Source of the DNA: Phaeoceros laevis
Lineage: Eukaryota; Anthocerotophyta; Anthocerotopsida; Notothyladales
Assembly: GCA_049999765.1 (NCBI GenBank)
Contig: JBNGIQ010007751.1
Coordinates: 31,980-95,979, forward strand
Direction: 5' to 3'
DNA length: 64,000 nucleotides
Shown: positions 54,600 to 64,000 of the stretch, piece after piece
How the letters are laid out: every line of letters begins with the position of its first letter
Position numbering within the stretch: the stretch's first letter is position 1
The notes under the pieces: generated by a model
What the model was told of the DNA's origin: nothing
The model's input: the letters and a program-made list of their open reading frames with translations, nothing else
The model's database searches: none
Translations under genes and position numbers: made by a program

Positions 54600-56262
54600 A
54601 CTGAAGTCCTTGGTGAAAGCGGATTGGGCTCGTTTGCCATTACACTCCAGCTTCTCATACGGATGCTCACGACTGGACTGCATTCATAGAATAAGTGTGC
54701 GTCCGGGCCCTTTCTGGCTGCTCGGAACTCAACCGCGGAAGATAAGCAACAAGCAACATGATAAGCATCTAGAGTCACCGGAAGGTGTTTTCGGTGTAGT
54801 GCCGTTATTATGTAGCTTCGTGCATTTTTTCAAAGCCCGAGTTTTAGTCGGGACATCAGAGATGACGACGTGATATCTACAAGCGAGCCACATCTGAACT
54901 GAGCTTTACATTGACGAGTGCCTCCTTCACCAAGCGATTTCGCGCCATCATCAGAGAGGGAAAACGGAACCGCCAGGCCACACAACATAAACACGGTTGA
55001 TGCGAGTGCGCAATCATAATGGAGCGCCTATGCATCGCTCCGGCCTTCCTAAAATTAACGTAATGTCCGGAATTTCGAAACTAGTTGTACAGAGCGCCCA
55101 CCAGGTGGCACAACGACTGTCGTCAACAGTGCAGCAAGTCCCCACGAGAGACTTCGTGCCTGCCTCTCCAAATAAGTTCGACTCCTCATCAGCGCGCCTG
55201 GATCACCAGCGGCACCACCGGCTGCGGCCCAAAAGTGCTTCATAAACGTTCCTTCCTCGCAGCTTACACCACCGTCCTGTCCGTGCTTCCTCCAGCACGG
55301 CCACCGCGTGTGCCAGACCGTTGGTGAATCAACCTGCCATTGCTCCAATCCGTTGGTGAATCAACCTGCCATTGCTCCAATCTGTACCGCGGGTCCTGCT
55401 CATCAATATTGGTTGCTGCGGAGATTTTCAGCTCTCGTGGAAGCGGGCCCCTGCTCGGGTTGAGTACCTCGGGGTTGGATCATCTGACTGTGAGGTGATA
55501 CTGGACCCCCCCCGGGTGCAATCGGAAGTTCGATCTATGTGAGTAATCAGCTCTACGGACGGGAGGCTGGTGGTCTGATCTCGACGACTGTCCCTTGCTT
55601 GAGGACATATTTCTTTGTCACCAGCTGTTCGCATTTGTGGTGACACCAGGAAGCACAGATTACTTCCCGTGCGGTCTCTTAGCAAGTGCCTGCCACTGGC
55701 AGATTGGTACTTCAGGAAGAGTACGTCCGATCCGTTGACCGCAGTTTGCAGGAAGCTCTCTGGAGCTTTTCCAGATGCGAGAGGTGTCCGGAGTGTTGGA
55801 AGTGCATAAGGCGGCAGGGGAGGCATTTCGCGGTTCCATCAGGTCTCGAAAAGGCCGACTCTTCGGTGTCCTCGGCCATTGACTATGGACGGCTGAGGTT
55901 CTCGACGAGAGGTGTCTGTCTGACAGATCCAATTTGAGAGGAAAATAACCCGTAAATGGTTGCAGATTGCGTGCCACTGCCTTGATTTGAGGGGGAAAGA
56001 GGTGCCCGCGGACCAATGAGGGAAAAGGCATCGGATTGCGAGCAGGACTCCTCCAGAACTTTGCAGGCACAGAGGTCTGAAGTGGCTGAGTGGGTTCGGC
56101 AGCGGCGTGATTTCAATGCAGCGCATTGTGTGAGGATATTTTTTGCTATGCAGATGCGAAGGCGCACTTGAATAAGCAGGTGAGGGAAGGTGCTCACAGG
56201 TGCTGGGAGTTCTAAATTTGACAGTTCGAGCTGTTTCATTGTCGCTGGGAGGCATCGAAATA
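54600..56262. other. Intergenic
   Basis: 3' flank of the NIPA gene and upstream region of the TBL gene. It includes a perfect 32-bp tandem duplication at 55318-55381 and a C-run near 55506. No supported gene. Confidence 0.45.
55318..55381. repeat. Perfect 32-bp tandem duplication
   Basis: CCGTTGGTGAATCAACCTGC plus 12 more bases repeats identically twice (55318-55349 and 55350-55381). Identity implies a recent duplication. Confidence 0.9.
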
Positions 56263-57937
56263 ATGAAAGAGGTCACAGTGATCACAAGGAATTTGGTGGC
56301 CGGCCTTGGATTCAAGCTTCCTTCCATTTGGCTGGCGGCAGCTTTGCTGGGATTTCTGTTGGGAGCTTTGACTGCTCCGTATTTACCTCTTCTATCCAAC
56401 GCAGTCCTTCAAGGGCGTGAGCTGGCACACGAGCTTCACATAGAGAACCAGCAGCAGAACGTAGTTATTGAAAATCCAGATGTGTTGAGAAACGGCGGTG
56501 CTAGCGCTGAGCAGGATAGGACAAGTGAACAGATTGAGGTGGAGGTCTCCTTGGCTGGAAATAGCACTTCTTCTGGCGGGGAGGAGAAACCAGCAGATTT
56601 GATTGTTGAGGAAGTTGATGAACCTCCTAAGCAGGAGTATGCATCTCAGGAGCATCCGTCTGCAGGTAAGATTAGACTTAGATCACCATTCAGCTGGCGA
56701 CGATTTGCTTTTGCTCATGGTACTGTTTTTTGGTTACCTCAAACATGGTGGTGTGGAATGTGATTGCAGGCACTCCATGTAATATGTTTGAAGGGCAATG
56801 GGTGCCCGATCCTGAGGGACCTCTGTACAGTCACGATGCCTGCTCGGTGCTTTCAGGACCGCAGAACTGCCAAGCCAACGGAAGACCCGACAAGGGCTAC
56901 GAATACTGGAAATGGCAACCTAGAAATTGTACTATTCCTCGTTTTGATCCACTCCTCTTCCTAGAAATCATGAAAGGGAAGACGCTAGCGTTCGTAGGCG
57001 ACTCGGTGGCACGAAACCACATGGAATCCCTCATGTGCATCTTGATGCAGGTATGAGTCTCCTATGTTTCTCTGTAGTCTGCAGTTCTCTGACTTCACGG
57101 AAGACAGGTTGTGAGATTTAGTACTGACTGGTGGCTTTACAGGCAGAGAAACCCATAAGCCGCGGCTCCAAGAAGATGCAGAGATGGTACTTTCGATCCC
57201 ACTCTGTGACCATCATCAGAATCTGGTCCTCCTGGCTAGTCCATACATCTTTTGAAGCCATCGACATTGCACCTGAGGGCCTCACCAAGCTGCACTTGGA
57301 CAAGGTGGACGAGAATTTTGACGACTTCCTGCCCACCTTTGACGTTTTGATTGTCTCAGCAGGCCACTGGTTCGTCAAAAAGGCAGCGTTTGTGAAGGAT
57401 GAGAAAGTTGTGGGTGGGCAGCTATGGAAGGCGGATGCCCCTGGTCGCAACGTAACCGTCGACAGCAGAGCGGCATTTGCATTCGCCATGCGCACAGCTC
57501 TCAACCGGATCATCTCCCACCCTAACTACAAGGGCCTCACCATTCTGCGGACTTACTCCCCGGACCACTACTCTGGCGGAGAGTGGAATTCAGGGGGCTC
57601 TTGCACAGGGAGGGAGACGCCATTGAAGGATGGAGAGGTCCACATTTCCGACTACACCTCTGTGATGCGGCAGCACCAGATCGATGCTTACAACGAGGCG
57701 ATTGCGGCTGGAATCACCAACCCCTCTAAGCTGAGGTTGATGGATATCACCACCGTGTTCGAGTACCGGCCAGACGGGCATCCAGGTCCTTACAGGAACC
57801 AGAACCCCAACAAGCAGACCACGGTGGGTCCTAATGGCAAGCCTCCTCCACAGGACTGCTTGCACTGGTGCATGCCAGGTCCTATTGACACTTGGAATGT
57901 CTTCGTCCTCGAAATGCTGAAGCAGGACATTCTGTAA
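56263..57937 (+). CDS. Trichome-birefringence-like (TBL) wall-polysaccharide O-acetyltransferase
   Basis: Three exons, 56263-56665, 56770-57050 and 57143-57937, splice in phase to 492 residues. MKEVTVITRN leads a basic/hydrophobic N-terminus with one membrane anchor at about 20-42 (SIWLAAALLGFLLGALTAPY), giving a type II Golgi topology, then an acidic stem. The TBL/PMR5 N-terminal Cys domain begins at TPCNMFEGQWVPDPEGPLYS. The esterase-like GDS motif is at about 211-213 (AFVGDSVARNHMES) and the DxxH motif at 466-469 (DCLHWCMPG). These residues form the Ser-His-Asp site that moves acetyl groups onto xylan, pectin, mannan or xyloglucan. The substrate cannot be read from the sequence. Cys pairs around C138/C155 fit the family. 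Confidence 0.95.
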
Positions 57938-58785
57938 TTTATCTTCGTATACGGTACTCCAACCTGGGTGGTTCCCTGAAACCATGAGGACAAGCACGGA
58001 GGAGTTGCATTTTAAACAATTCATCTTGGACAGCATGAGTGGTGACACTGAGGTATCCCTTGACACTGAGGCTGTTGAAGGTACTGAGTTGCATATGCAG
58101 AGAGGCATCTCGAAATTTCCGCCAACCTGTTGAACGGTGCTTGTTGGAACTGACAAAACTGAAAGGCCATTCTACGTACTTCTCGTGTGACAAGTACCTC
58201 ACAAGAGAGCTGCTCCATTTGTGCATCCTGCTCGGAACTCGTGATAGCCTGCCAGGCTGCCACCACTACAGAAGGCGGGTCCTGTGGTAACACGTTTCCT
58301 GGTGGTATCAGGGGCCGAACCTGGCGGCCGCGCGGGGGCTCCCGGGATATAGCGGGATCCCCCCCGCGATATCAGGGACCGAATGGTATCGCCTCCCGCC
58401 CGTCCGCCGGAGCCCCCGCCCGCCCGGCCCTGTCACAGTGTGACTACTCACAGTGTGACTAAGAGCTGGCTTGCCAGCTCTTAGTCACACCCTCCTCATG
58501 CTCTGTGCTTTATTAGTGTACTGAGGCCGCCGAAGGCGCAGCCACAGTACAAGGGTCCGGCCCAATGGAGACGGTGCTTTCAAGGTGAAATTCTATTGGC
58601 CTAAAAAGCGACGCAAGTAGCGGCACACCGCACAAAAAACGGGACGCAACGTCAAAATTTGTTGCGACTAAGTTTGGCGAGCTAAGAGTTACGAGCTCCA
58701 AAGAAACGGGACGCAACACTACAGCATTTGATGATTTGATGAAGGAAATAGATAGATTAAGTCTACCGGCCCACTATAGTAGACA
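57938..58785. other. Intergenic with a GC-rich patch and a hairpin
   Basis: 3' flank of the TBL gene. The region 58300-58440 is strongly CpG/GC-rich (near-palindromic CCCGGGATATAGCGGGATCC). It is followed by the perfect hairpin listed separately. The tail of the DUF815-type gene on the minus strand begins at 58786. Confidence 0.5.
58453..58490. repeat. Perfect 18-bp inverted repeat (hairpin)
   Basis: GTGTGACTAAGAGCTGGC (58453-58470) and its exact reverse complement (58473-58490) are separated by TT. A CACAGTGTGACTA(C) direct repeat lies just upstream. An 18-bp stem with a 2-base loop would be very stable in RNA or as cruciform DNA. It lies between convergent genes, so it could serve as a transcription barrier or be an element terminus. 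Confidence 0.85.
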
Positions 58786-61475
58786 CTAAACTAGTACCGA
58801 CTTCACAAAATGCGCGGCGTGCCTGATACTTGCCAGAAAGTCCTCCTCCACAGCGAGCTCCGTGTATTGAGCATCTGCTTTTGCCTTCACCTCCTCGATG
58901 CTTTCTGATGTGGAATCCGAGCTTTTTGTTCGATGCTTGAGCAACTCTTCAACTGTGGAAACGTATGCCGACCTGTCCAGATTTTTCAGGTACGTGACCT
59001 TCCCGAATAGTAACTTGAGATCGACTGAGTCCAGTCTGAAGCTCAGGTCCACTTCGCGTTTGGTTTTCAAGCTGGTCACGCACAACAAGACGTTTTCCGG
59101 CCATTCCTGGTGAATTTTTTCGGTTGATCAGCACAACGGATGGAGGCATCGAGAAAATTTCTGCAGAGAGCAATTGTCAGGAGTTTCCATCAATGTGTAA
59201 GGCTCATACCTGCGATCCTCCATCAAGGGCGGTCTTCAACAACCAAACATTTTCTTCAGCAGCCTGAATAGGGAGAGGGAAACGGTTAGAGAAGGTATAG
59301 AGAGATCACTATTGCCCTCTTTCCTAAACAAGGTATCAAATAGACAAGCAGCACAATGATTACCCGAGAGAATGGATCATTCATTAGGAGAGCAAATCTT
59401 GTTTTCCAATGACGAGCCAGCTCCTCAAGTAGCTGCCCAAGGCTTTTCATCTCCGTAGTGGGGAAGGACACAACTCGTAGACCATTTTCATGTGCGACTT
59501 TGTGCAAAGCATAACTTAACAGCCAGGATTTCCCTGACCCACTTGGCCCACACTGCACGAACGCATGGATTTAGACAGTCAACCACAAACTCACTGACCT
59601 TAGCATGGCAGACCACCTTTTGTCAGTTCTTACCAGCAAAAGATGTTGAACAGGTAATCCTTTGGCATGTTTTCTCAAATCTTCTAGCAAAGCATTTCTC
59701 TGATCGGCTTGAACACTAAGTTCACAAGCTTGGTGCCTTGGCAAGGGATTCAGATCTCGTGCGAGCTTTCCCCCCTTCCAATGCAATGCTGCAGATCACT
59801 TAGAGGTGAATGCTTTTCTAAAAACAGAGCACGAACAATGTCTCACATAAGGATCAACATGAGACACCAACCTTGAGCGGAAACAAGACGCGTCAAACCA
59901 TGCTCTGCATAGTACTCCTCAAGCAGGGGCACAGCCTGTGACCACTTCCAGAGTCCCCCTATCTTCTTTCTCCATCGTTCTCTGTCTGTGACACATCAAA
60001 CATTCACCATCCTCCTTGTTTCTCCAGGCACTACTAAGAACACGCACCAACAAAGCACCCATCACCACAAGAAACGCTAAATACTCACCCAGTGACAGAA
60101 AATCGCTCTGGTGTGTTTGATTTGTTGTGGCCATACCGTTGAGATGATGAGAGTCTACACTATTCCCTCCATCAACCTCCCTGACTTTCGACTCTTCCAT
60201 TCCATGATCTGTACAATTGGTACGGATACATTAGGAACAAAACTAGCAAGGAATCAGGAAAACGCCTACTAGGAGACTAACAACCCTCACCCTCGTCATT
60301 GACAGAGAAGCCAAAAGTCCGGCTGCTTTCTGTAGCTGAGGGTTGCGCTTTTACAACAGCACGTGAGCTTAAAGTTGCTGCGGCTGCTGTGCGCCATTCC
60401 GGTCTAGTATCTGCCACAACCTCCGCCACCTGACAGGAAAACGAAGAAACACAATGGCAATTTCCAAGCTGCATTAGCATTTCCTCCAGAAAAGCTATAA
60501 AACATTATGATAGCACAGTCCTGCTGATCAAAGGGCATACCCAACCACTAAGGGTAGACTCAGACACGTTCAATCTGTGTAAACTGTCCAAGTCTGAAGC
60601 AGCTGCTGCTCGCAGCGCTGGAGGTACGCCACCTGACCACTGGCTTCTAGGATTTCCAGCGTTGGAAGCTGCTTCTGCAAAAGGGTTGTTTTCTCCTGCC
60701 AAAATGCTATCAAGAAGAAAATCTTCCCAGCTGTGCACGTCCAGCAAACTTGGTTTCAGGAACCAAACAAGCAAACAAAGCTCTAGCCTTCTCACCCACT
60801 CTCTTCCCTCACGAACTTAGCGTGATAATCATATACAAAGCTTCTGGAGTAGCAAACAACCTGGGGCTCCGGCTCATAGCCATGAGCTTGAAAAATTCAC
60901 CATATGTCTCCAGCAATTTTAGCCCATCTGTTATGCAGCACAGACAGGATTCAAGACGAATGGCAAAACGAAAGTAAACTTTGGAGACAACAAGGCCAGG
61001 GGGCTGAAGTACCATCCGCTCTGCGTAGAGCCAGCAGCACCCTTAAAAATGCTTGTGCAGGTGGAGCCTTCAGAACATCCTGGTAGACAAGCAGCATTGC
61101 TGCATCCTTTAGCAATGCAGTGGCAGCCCGCTCGATCCTGTTTGACACATAAACGTCAGCTTGTCACTAGAACGTGGTTAGACAAAAGGGATAACCATTA
61201 CCAAAGATTGCAACAGCCGTGGAAACTAGCACACACTTGACTCGGGGATCTGCCGTGAAGCCGATGGAGGCATGAGTGCCACGTCCAGATGGACGCACTC
61301 TTCTGGAATTCGAGCACTGCCTGCCCTTGAACACCTTCCAACCCGTGCATCCCAGCTTGGACTCAGGCCCTTGACACAGGAGCTGCACCTGGACTGGGGA
61401 GACCAGCGGTAAACCGTGCTCTACTGCCTGCGACTGTGTCAGAAGGGGACCATTGCGCAGAGACAGCGTGCCCAT
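58786..61475 (-). CDS. DUF815-type P-loop ATPase, probably plastid-targeted
   Basis: A multi-exon gene on the minus strand. ATG 61475 gives MGTLSLRNGPLLTQSQAVEH and a Ser/Arg-rich stretch that looks like a chloroplast transit peptide. Further exons follow: AATALLKDAAMLLVYQDVLK; RFAIRLESCLCCITDGLKLL; SWEDFLLDSILAGENNPFAE; a membrane-like helix YLAFLVVMGALLVRVLSSAW near 60100; LLEEYYAEHGLTRLVSAQ; QRNALLEDLRKHAKGLPVQH; CGPSGSGKSWLLSYALHKVA (Walker A); RFALLMNDPFSR in the Walker B position; AAEENVWLLKTALDGGSQ; and WPENVLLCVTSLKTKRE. The order GLP...HLLL.G..GSGKS, then FALL.ND, then PENVLL..TS is that of the DUF815 family. The ND where DD is usual may weaken hydrolysis. The stop codon lies at 58786-58788 (minus). 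Exon borders are partial. Confidence 0.75.
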
Positions 61476-61948
61476 TCCTCCTCTGGGTGGAAAATGAGCA
61501 ACCTCCAAATGCACTTCAGTACAGAAGCAGGCGTGACTTCAAATTCGGTGCAGCCTCATCCACTCCCCTGGCATTCCTTCTACCTTCAGAGCACACTTGC
61601 CGTTAACAAACCACAACTTTCGCTTACCATCGAAAGCCACATACATCTGCAAACATACTGCGCACTCTCGAATTAGAAACATCACCTCGGGCTGTTCCTT
61701 CGCGGTGGAAGGGGATTGCACGGAGCATCCGTAAAAAGAGTATAGTCTGACCGTCTAAGTTAGTCAATTTTACATCGTCGTCTTTCGTGGATACTGGATA
61801 GGGAGTCTGATCTGCTGCTGCTGACCCCGCTGCCGGTCTGCGGTGCGGCCATCTCTGCGATTTATCCCTACCTGTTTTCCAGGTTGAGCTAGTCTTCCAT
61901 GGAAAGTGAGCCGTAATTTGTCGTTCTTTTTCACGTAGCATAGCTGCA
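61476..61948. promoter_or_regulatory. Bidirectional promoter region (DUF815 gene / NOL12-like gene)
   Basis: 473 bp separates the start codons of two head-to-head genes, leaving little room for separate promoters. No TATA-like element was identified with confidence. Confidence 0.55.
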
Positions 61949-62964
61949 ATGGAAGAGGGCAGCTCGGATGGAGAGGAGAGGGCTCAGGCGAATCACTTAA
62001 AGAAGAGGGCGCGCAAGAACAAGTCGGTGGTGGTTGTGTTTGATGAAGACGCTCGCAAGTATGTTCTCATTGTAGCCATGATTTCTGCTCCACATTCATT
62101 ATGTTCACATCATCCCTCCCATTGTCAAGGTTTAGGGTTTAGAAACGCCAGACGTCTCTGTGGCCTTGTGGAGGCTCGCAGAAGGCTTGCTTGCGTCAGT
62201 GTCGCAGCTATGGCTGTTGTGTGGGAACTAAGCAGCGTGCTGTCTGAGCAGGGAGTATCTCACCGGATTCCGGAAGAGAAAGATTCAGAGACGAAAGGTG
62301 GCTGAGGCACAGAAGGAGAAGAAGGACCGGCAAAAGCGCCTTTTGGAAAGAAAGGAGGTAGGGTTGGTCCCATCGCAACCGAAGAACCTTTTGCATCCAA
62401 GTTCCAAGAATCCAATTCAACCATCCTCCTGTACCTGTATTTAATTTCAGAGAAGGCAAGCAGTGAAGGAAGCTAGAGGAGGAGGAGCGGCAGAGGAAGA
62501 AAAACCTGCAGCTGATGCAGATGAGCTCGGATCCGAGGAACTTGTCCCTCCTGTGGCTGGTAAACATCGTTACTTACCCGAATTGACCAGAGATTTTTTT
62601 CAATGCTGATTTGTTTTCACCGTCACAGCTGGCTAACATCCTCCCTCCAAGCTGCTTCACAACAGACACTGTGGTCTACGAGTACGGTGACACCCTGACA
62701 ACAGTCACCACTTCCGCCATCGTGGATGAAGAGGATGAGGCAGCTCCGGAAGCAGAATTCTCCAACGAAAATGGAACCTTGAAGCAGAAAGCCACGTCAG
62801 CAAGAGCTCAGGTGCAGCCGAAGAAGCAAGCGAAGCCAGCCTCAAAGCGGAAGCAGAAGCATGCCGTCTCGCACAAGAAAACTCCACTGAAATCTTCCAA
62901 GCGCAAGAGAACCGACAAGTCGAACGGCAGGACTCCAACCAAATTGAAGAGGAGGAGGAAGTGA
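61949..62964 (+). CDS. Nucleolar protein, NOL12/RRP17 family
   Basis: Four exons, 61949-62058, 62252-62357, about 62453-62561 and 62666-62964, splice in phase. MEEGSSDGEERAQANHLKKR leads to VVVVFDEDARK|EYLTGFRKRKIQRRK, the family signature (FDExxRxEYLTGFHKRK). A charged coiled coil (AEAQKEKKDRQKRLLERKE), an acidic linker and then DTVVYEYGDTLTTVTTSAI follow. The last is the second conserved block of NOL12 proteins. A Lys-rich nuclear/nucleolar tail (SSKRKRTDKS... PTKLKRRRK) follows. Yeast Rrp17 is a 5'-3' exonuclease for 60S pre-rRNA maturation. A similar role in the nucleolus is inferred. About 209 residues. Confidence 0.88.
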
Positions 62965-64000
62965 TGAACCCATCATCACATGTAGCAGCATTTCTCTTAG
63001 ACTAGACTACTACTATTGCTGCTGTGTCCCCCACGATGTACATTATCCTAGCTACACTTTTTCCTATTACTCGACTGACCGCCGACATTGTGAAAAATCT
63101 GCTTCAGTGCTGGCATGTGGGCACTGATGATTGCTGACGCCGGCACAGCTCGATGCCCACGTCGATGCCGCCGGAACCCTAAAGAAATCGTTCCCCTTCC
63201 GAATTGCTTGACCTAACAGAAGGAAGGAGAGGAGGTACGGCGAGATTCCCAAGTGCGTGGCCGCGCCTGTGGCAGATCATCTGCCCGTGCGTGTCAGCAT
63301 GTCAGAGCGTCGTCGAGCTGTCGACGCGTGGTTCACACATCTCGCACCAGACAACTGTAGCGACCCGGGAGTAAAATCAGGCTCATATCTTAAAAGGCCT
63401 TCCGATTGGCTCGCCTCTGCGGGCCCAGTCAGAGTTGTAGTAGGCTAAACGGTAAGGGCAGTGGAAGTATCTCGTGGTGGCAGTGAAAGAAAGGAAGTCT
63501 ATGGGGATATTTTGTGCCATACACGAGGACGGGCCAATGGGAGCGCTGATTTGGATTGTGCCGGGCAGCGGGGATTCGGGAGGGAGAGAGAGAGAGAGAG
63601 AGTGGTAAGAAGCCACCGCCTCGCTCGCCGCGCCTGTCATGCCCTCTCTCTCCCAAGCCCCTCGCTCGTCCCGCGTGCTCCCATTGGAAGAGCGCCGAGA
63701 AGCAATGAGAGAAGAGAATTGGATTTTCCTGCTGATGCGCGAACCAGTCTGGTGTAACTTAGAGAGGGCCCTGTGGCCAGCCTGATTGGCAAGAGCAAGC
63801 ATTTTCGGCGGGGACTGGAGGAAGAAGCGGATAATTACACGGCGAGCTCATTTCTCGGTTCTCCCTCAGGTTGGTGGTAGCTTGCTAGTGCAAGTCGGGA
63901 GAGGAGAATTTGAAGTAGCGTGGCGGCGGCGGCGGCAGGGTTGTTGTTGATGCTTGGGAGGGATTGGTGTGGCCTTTGGAAGCGGTCCTGTCTGCCGGTG
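62965..64000. promoter_or_regulatory. Intergenic with promoter-like end (GA-repeat, CGG-repeat)
   Basis: After the NOL12-like 3' end there is no recognisable gene. A (GA)n run at about 63583-63601 and a GGCGGCGGCGGCGG run near 63923-63936 look like the core promoter and 5'-UTR of a gene that continues past the right edge. Plant promoters often carry such GA/CT repeats. Confidence 0.45.

Noticed and set aside
63257-63757. Short plus-strand frames at the right end
   Set aside because: They cross GA-repeat and promoter-like DNA, with no homology seen.
1-64000. CRISPR array, tRNA or rRNA genes, or bacterial operon
   Set aside because: No spaced identical repeats, no cloverleaf box A/B pairs and no rRNA signature were recognised. 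The gene structure is eukaryotic.

Overview
The window is nuclear DNA from a land plant or a close streptophyte relative. Most genes are multi-exon with short GT-AG introns (roughly 60-600 bp), and the recognisable proteins are plant-type. They include a trichome-birefringence-like wall-polymer O-acetyltransferase, a plant COX7a-like subunit, a NIPA/C3HC zinc-finger protein, an NIH-type DExH helicase, a trihelix factor, and the wreck of a DYW-type PPR editing factor. A Dpy-30-motif protein and two unrecognised basic proteins would fit a plant that still makes flagellated sperm, such as a bryophyte or lycophyte. The species cannot be named from this sequence. One 400-base assembly gap (N) lies at 10903-11302.

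Layout. 0-8 kb: COX7a-like (-), an unrecognised disordered protein (+), a degraded CENP-O fragment (-) and an intronless KANSL1/MSL1-like PEHE protein (+). 10-13 kb: a Dpy-30/acidic/coiled-coil protein (+) broken by the gap. 13-17 kb: SSU72 CTD phosphatase (-) divergent from an RWDD4-like protein (+). 17-23 kb: translesion DNA polymerase eta (-), then a DYW-PPR pseudogene (-). 23-26 kb: a trihelix factor (+) followed about 80 bp later by NMN adenylyltransferase (+). 27-41 kb: a block of long intronless ORFs. It holds a YTHDC2/NIH-like R3H-DExH-ankyrin helicase (+), two CENP-O genes (+), one full and one truncated copy of an unknown protein (-) and a Lys-rich unknown protein (-). 41-43 kb: an AT-rich repeat island. 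43-47.5 kb: a CD36/LIMP-2-family two-pass receptor with unusually long cytosolic ends. 50.6-54.6 kb: NIPA-like (+). 56-58 kb: TBL acetyltransferase (+). 58.8-61.5 kb: a DUF815-type P-loop ATPase (-), head-to-head with an NOL12/RRP17-like nucleolar protein (+).

The genes are mostly unrelated housekeeping functions, as expected for a plant chromosome arm: chromatin and kinetochore, CTD dephosphorylation, DNA damage tolerance, NAD synthesis, rRNA processing, wall acetylation and respiration. The most unusual items are the plant CD36-family protein with a C-terminal cytosolic tail of about 270 residues, the three CENP-O copies with the co-duplicated unknown gene, and the AT-rich islands. I found no CRISPR array, no rRNA or tRNA gene and no intact transposon.
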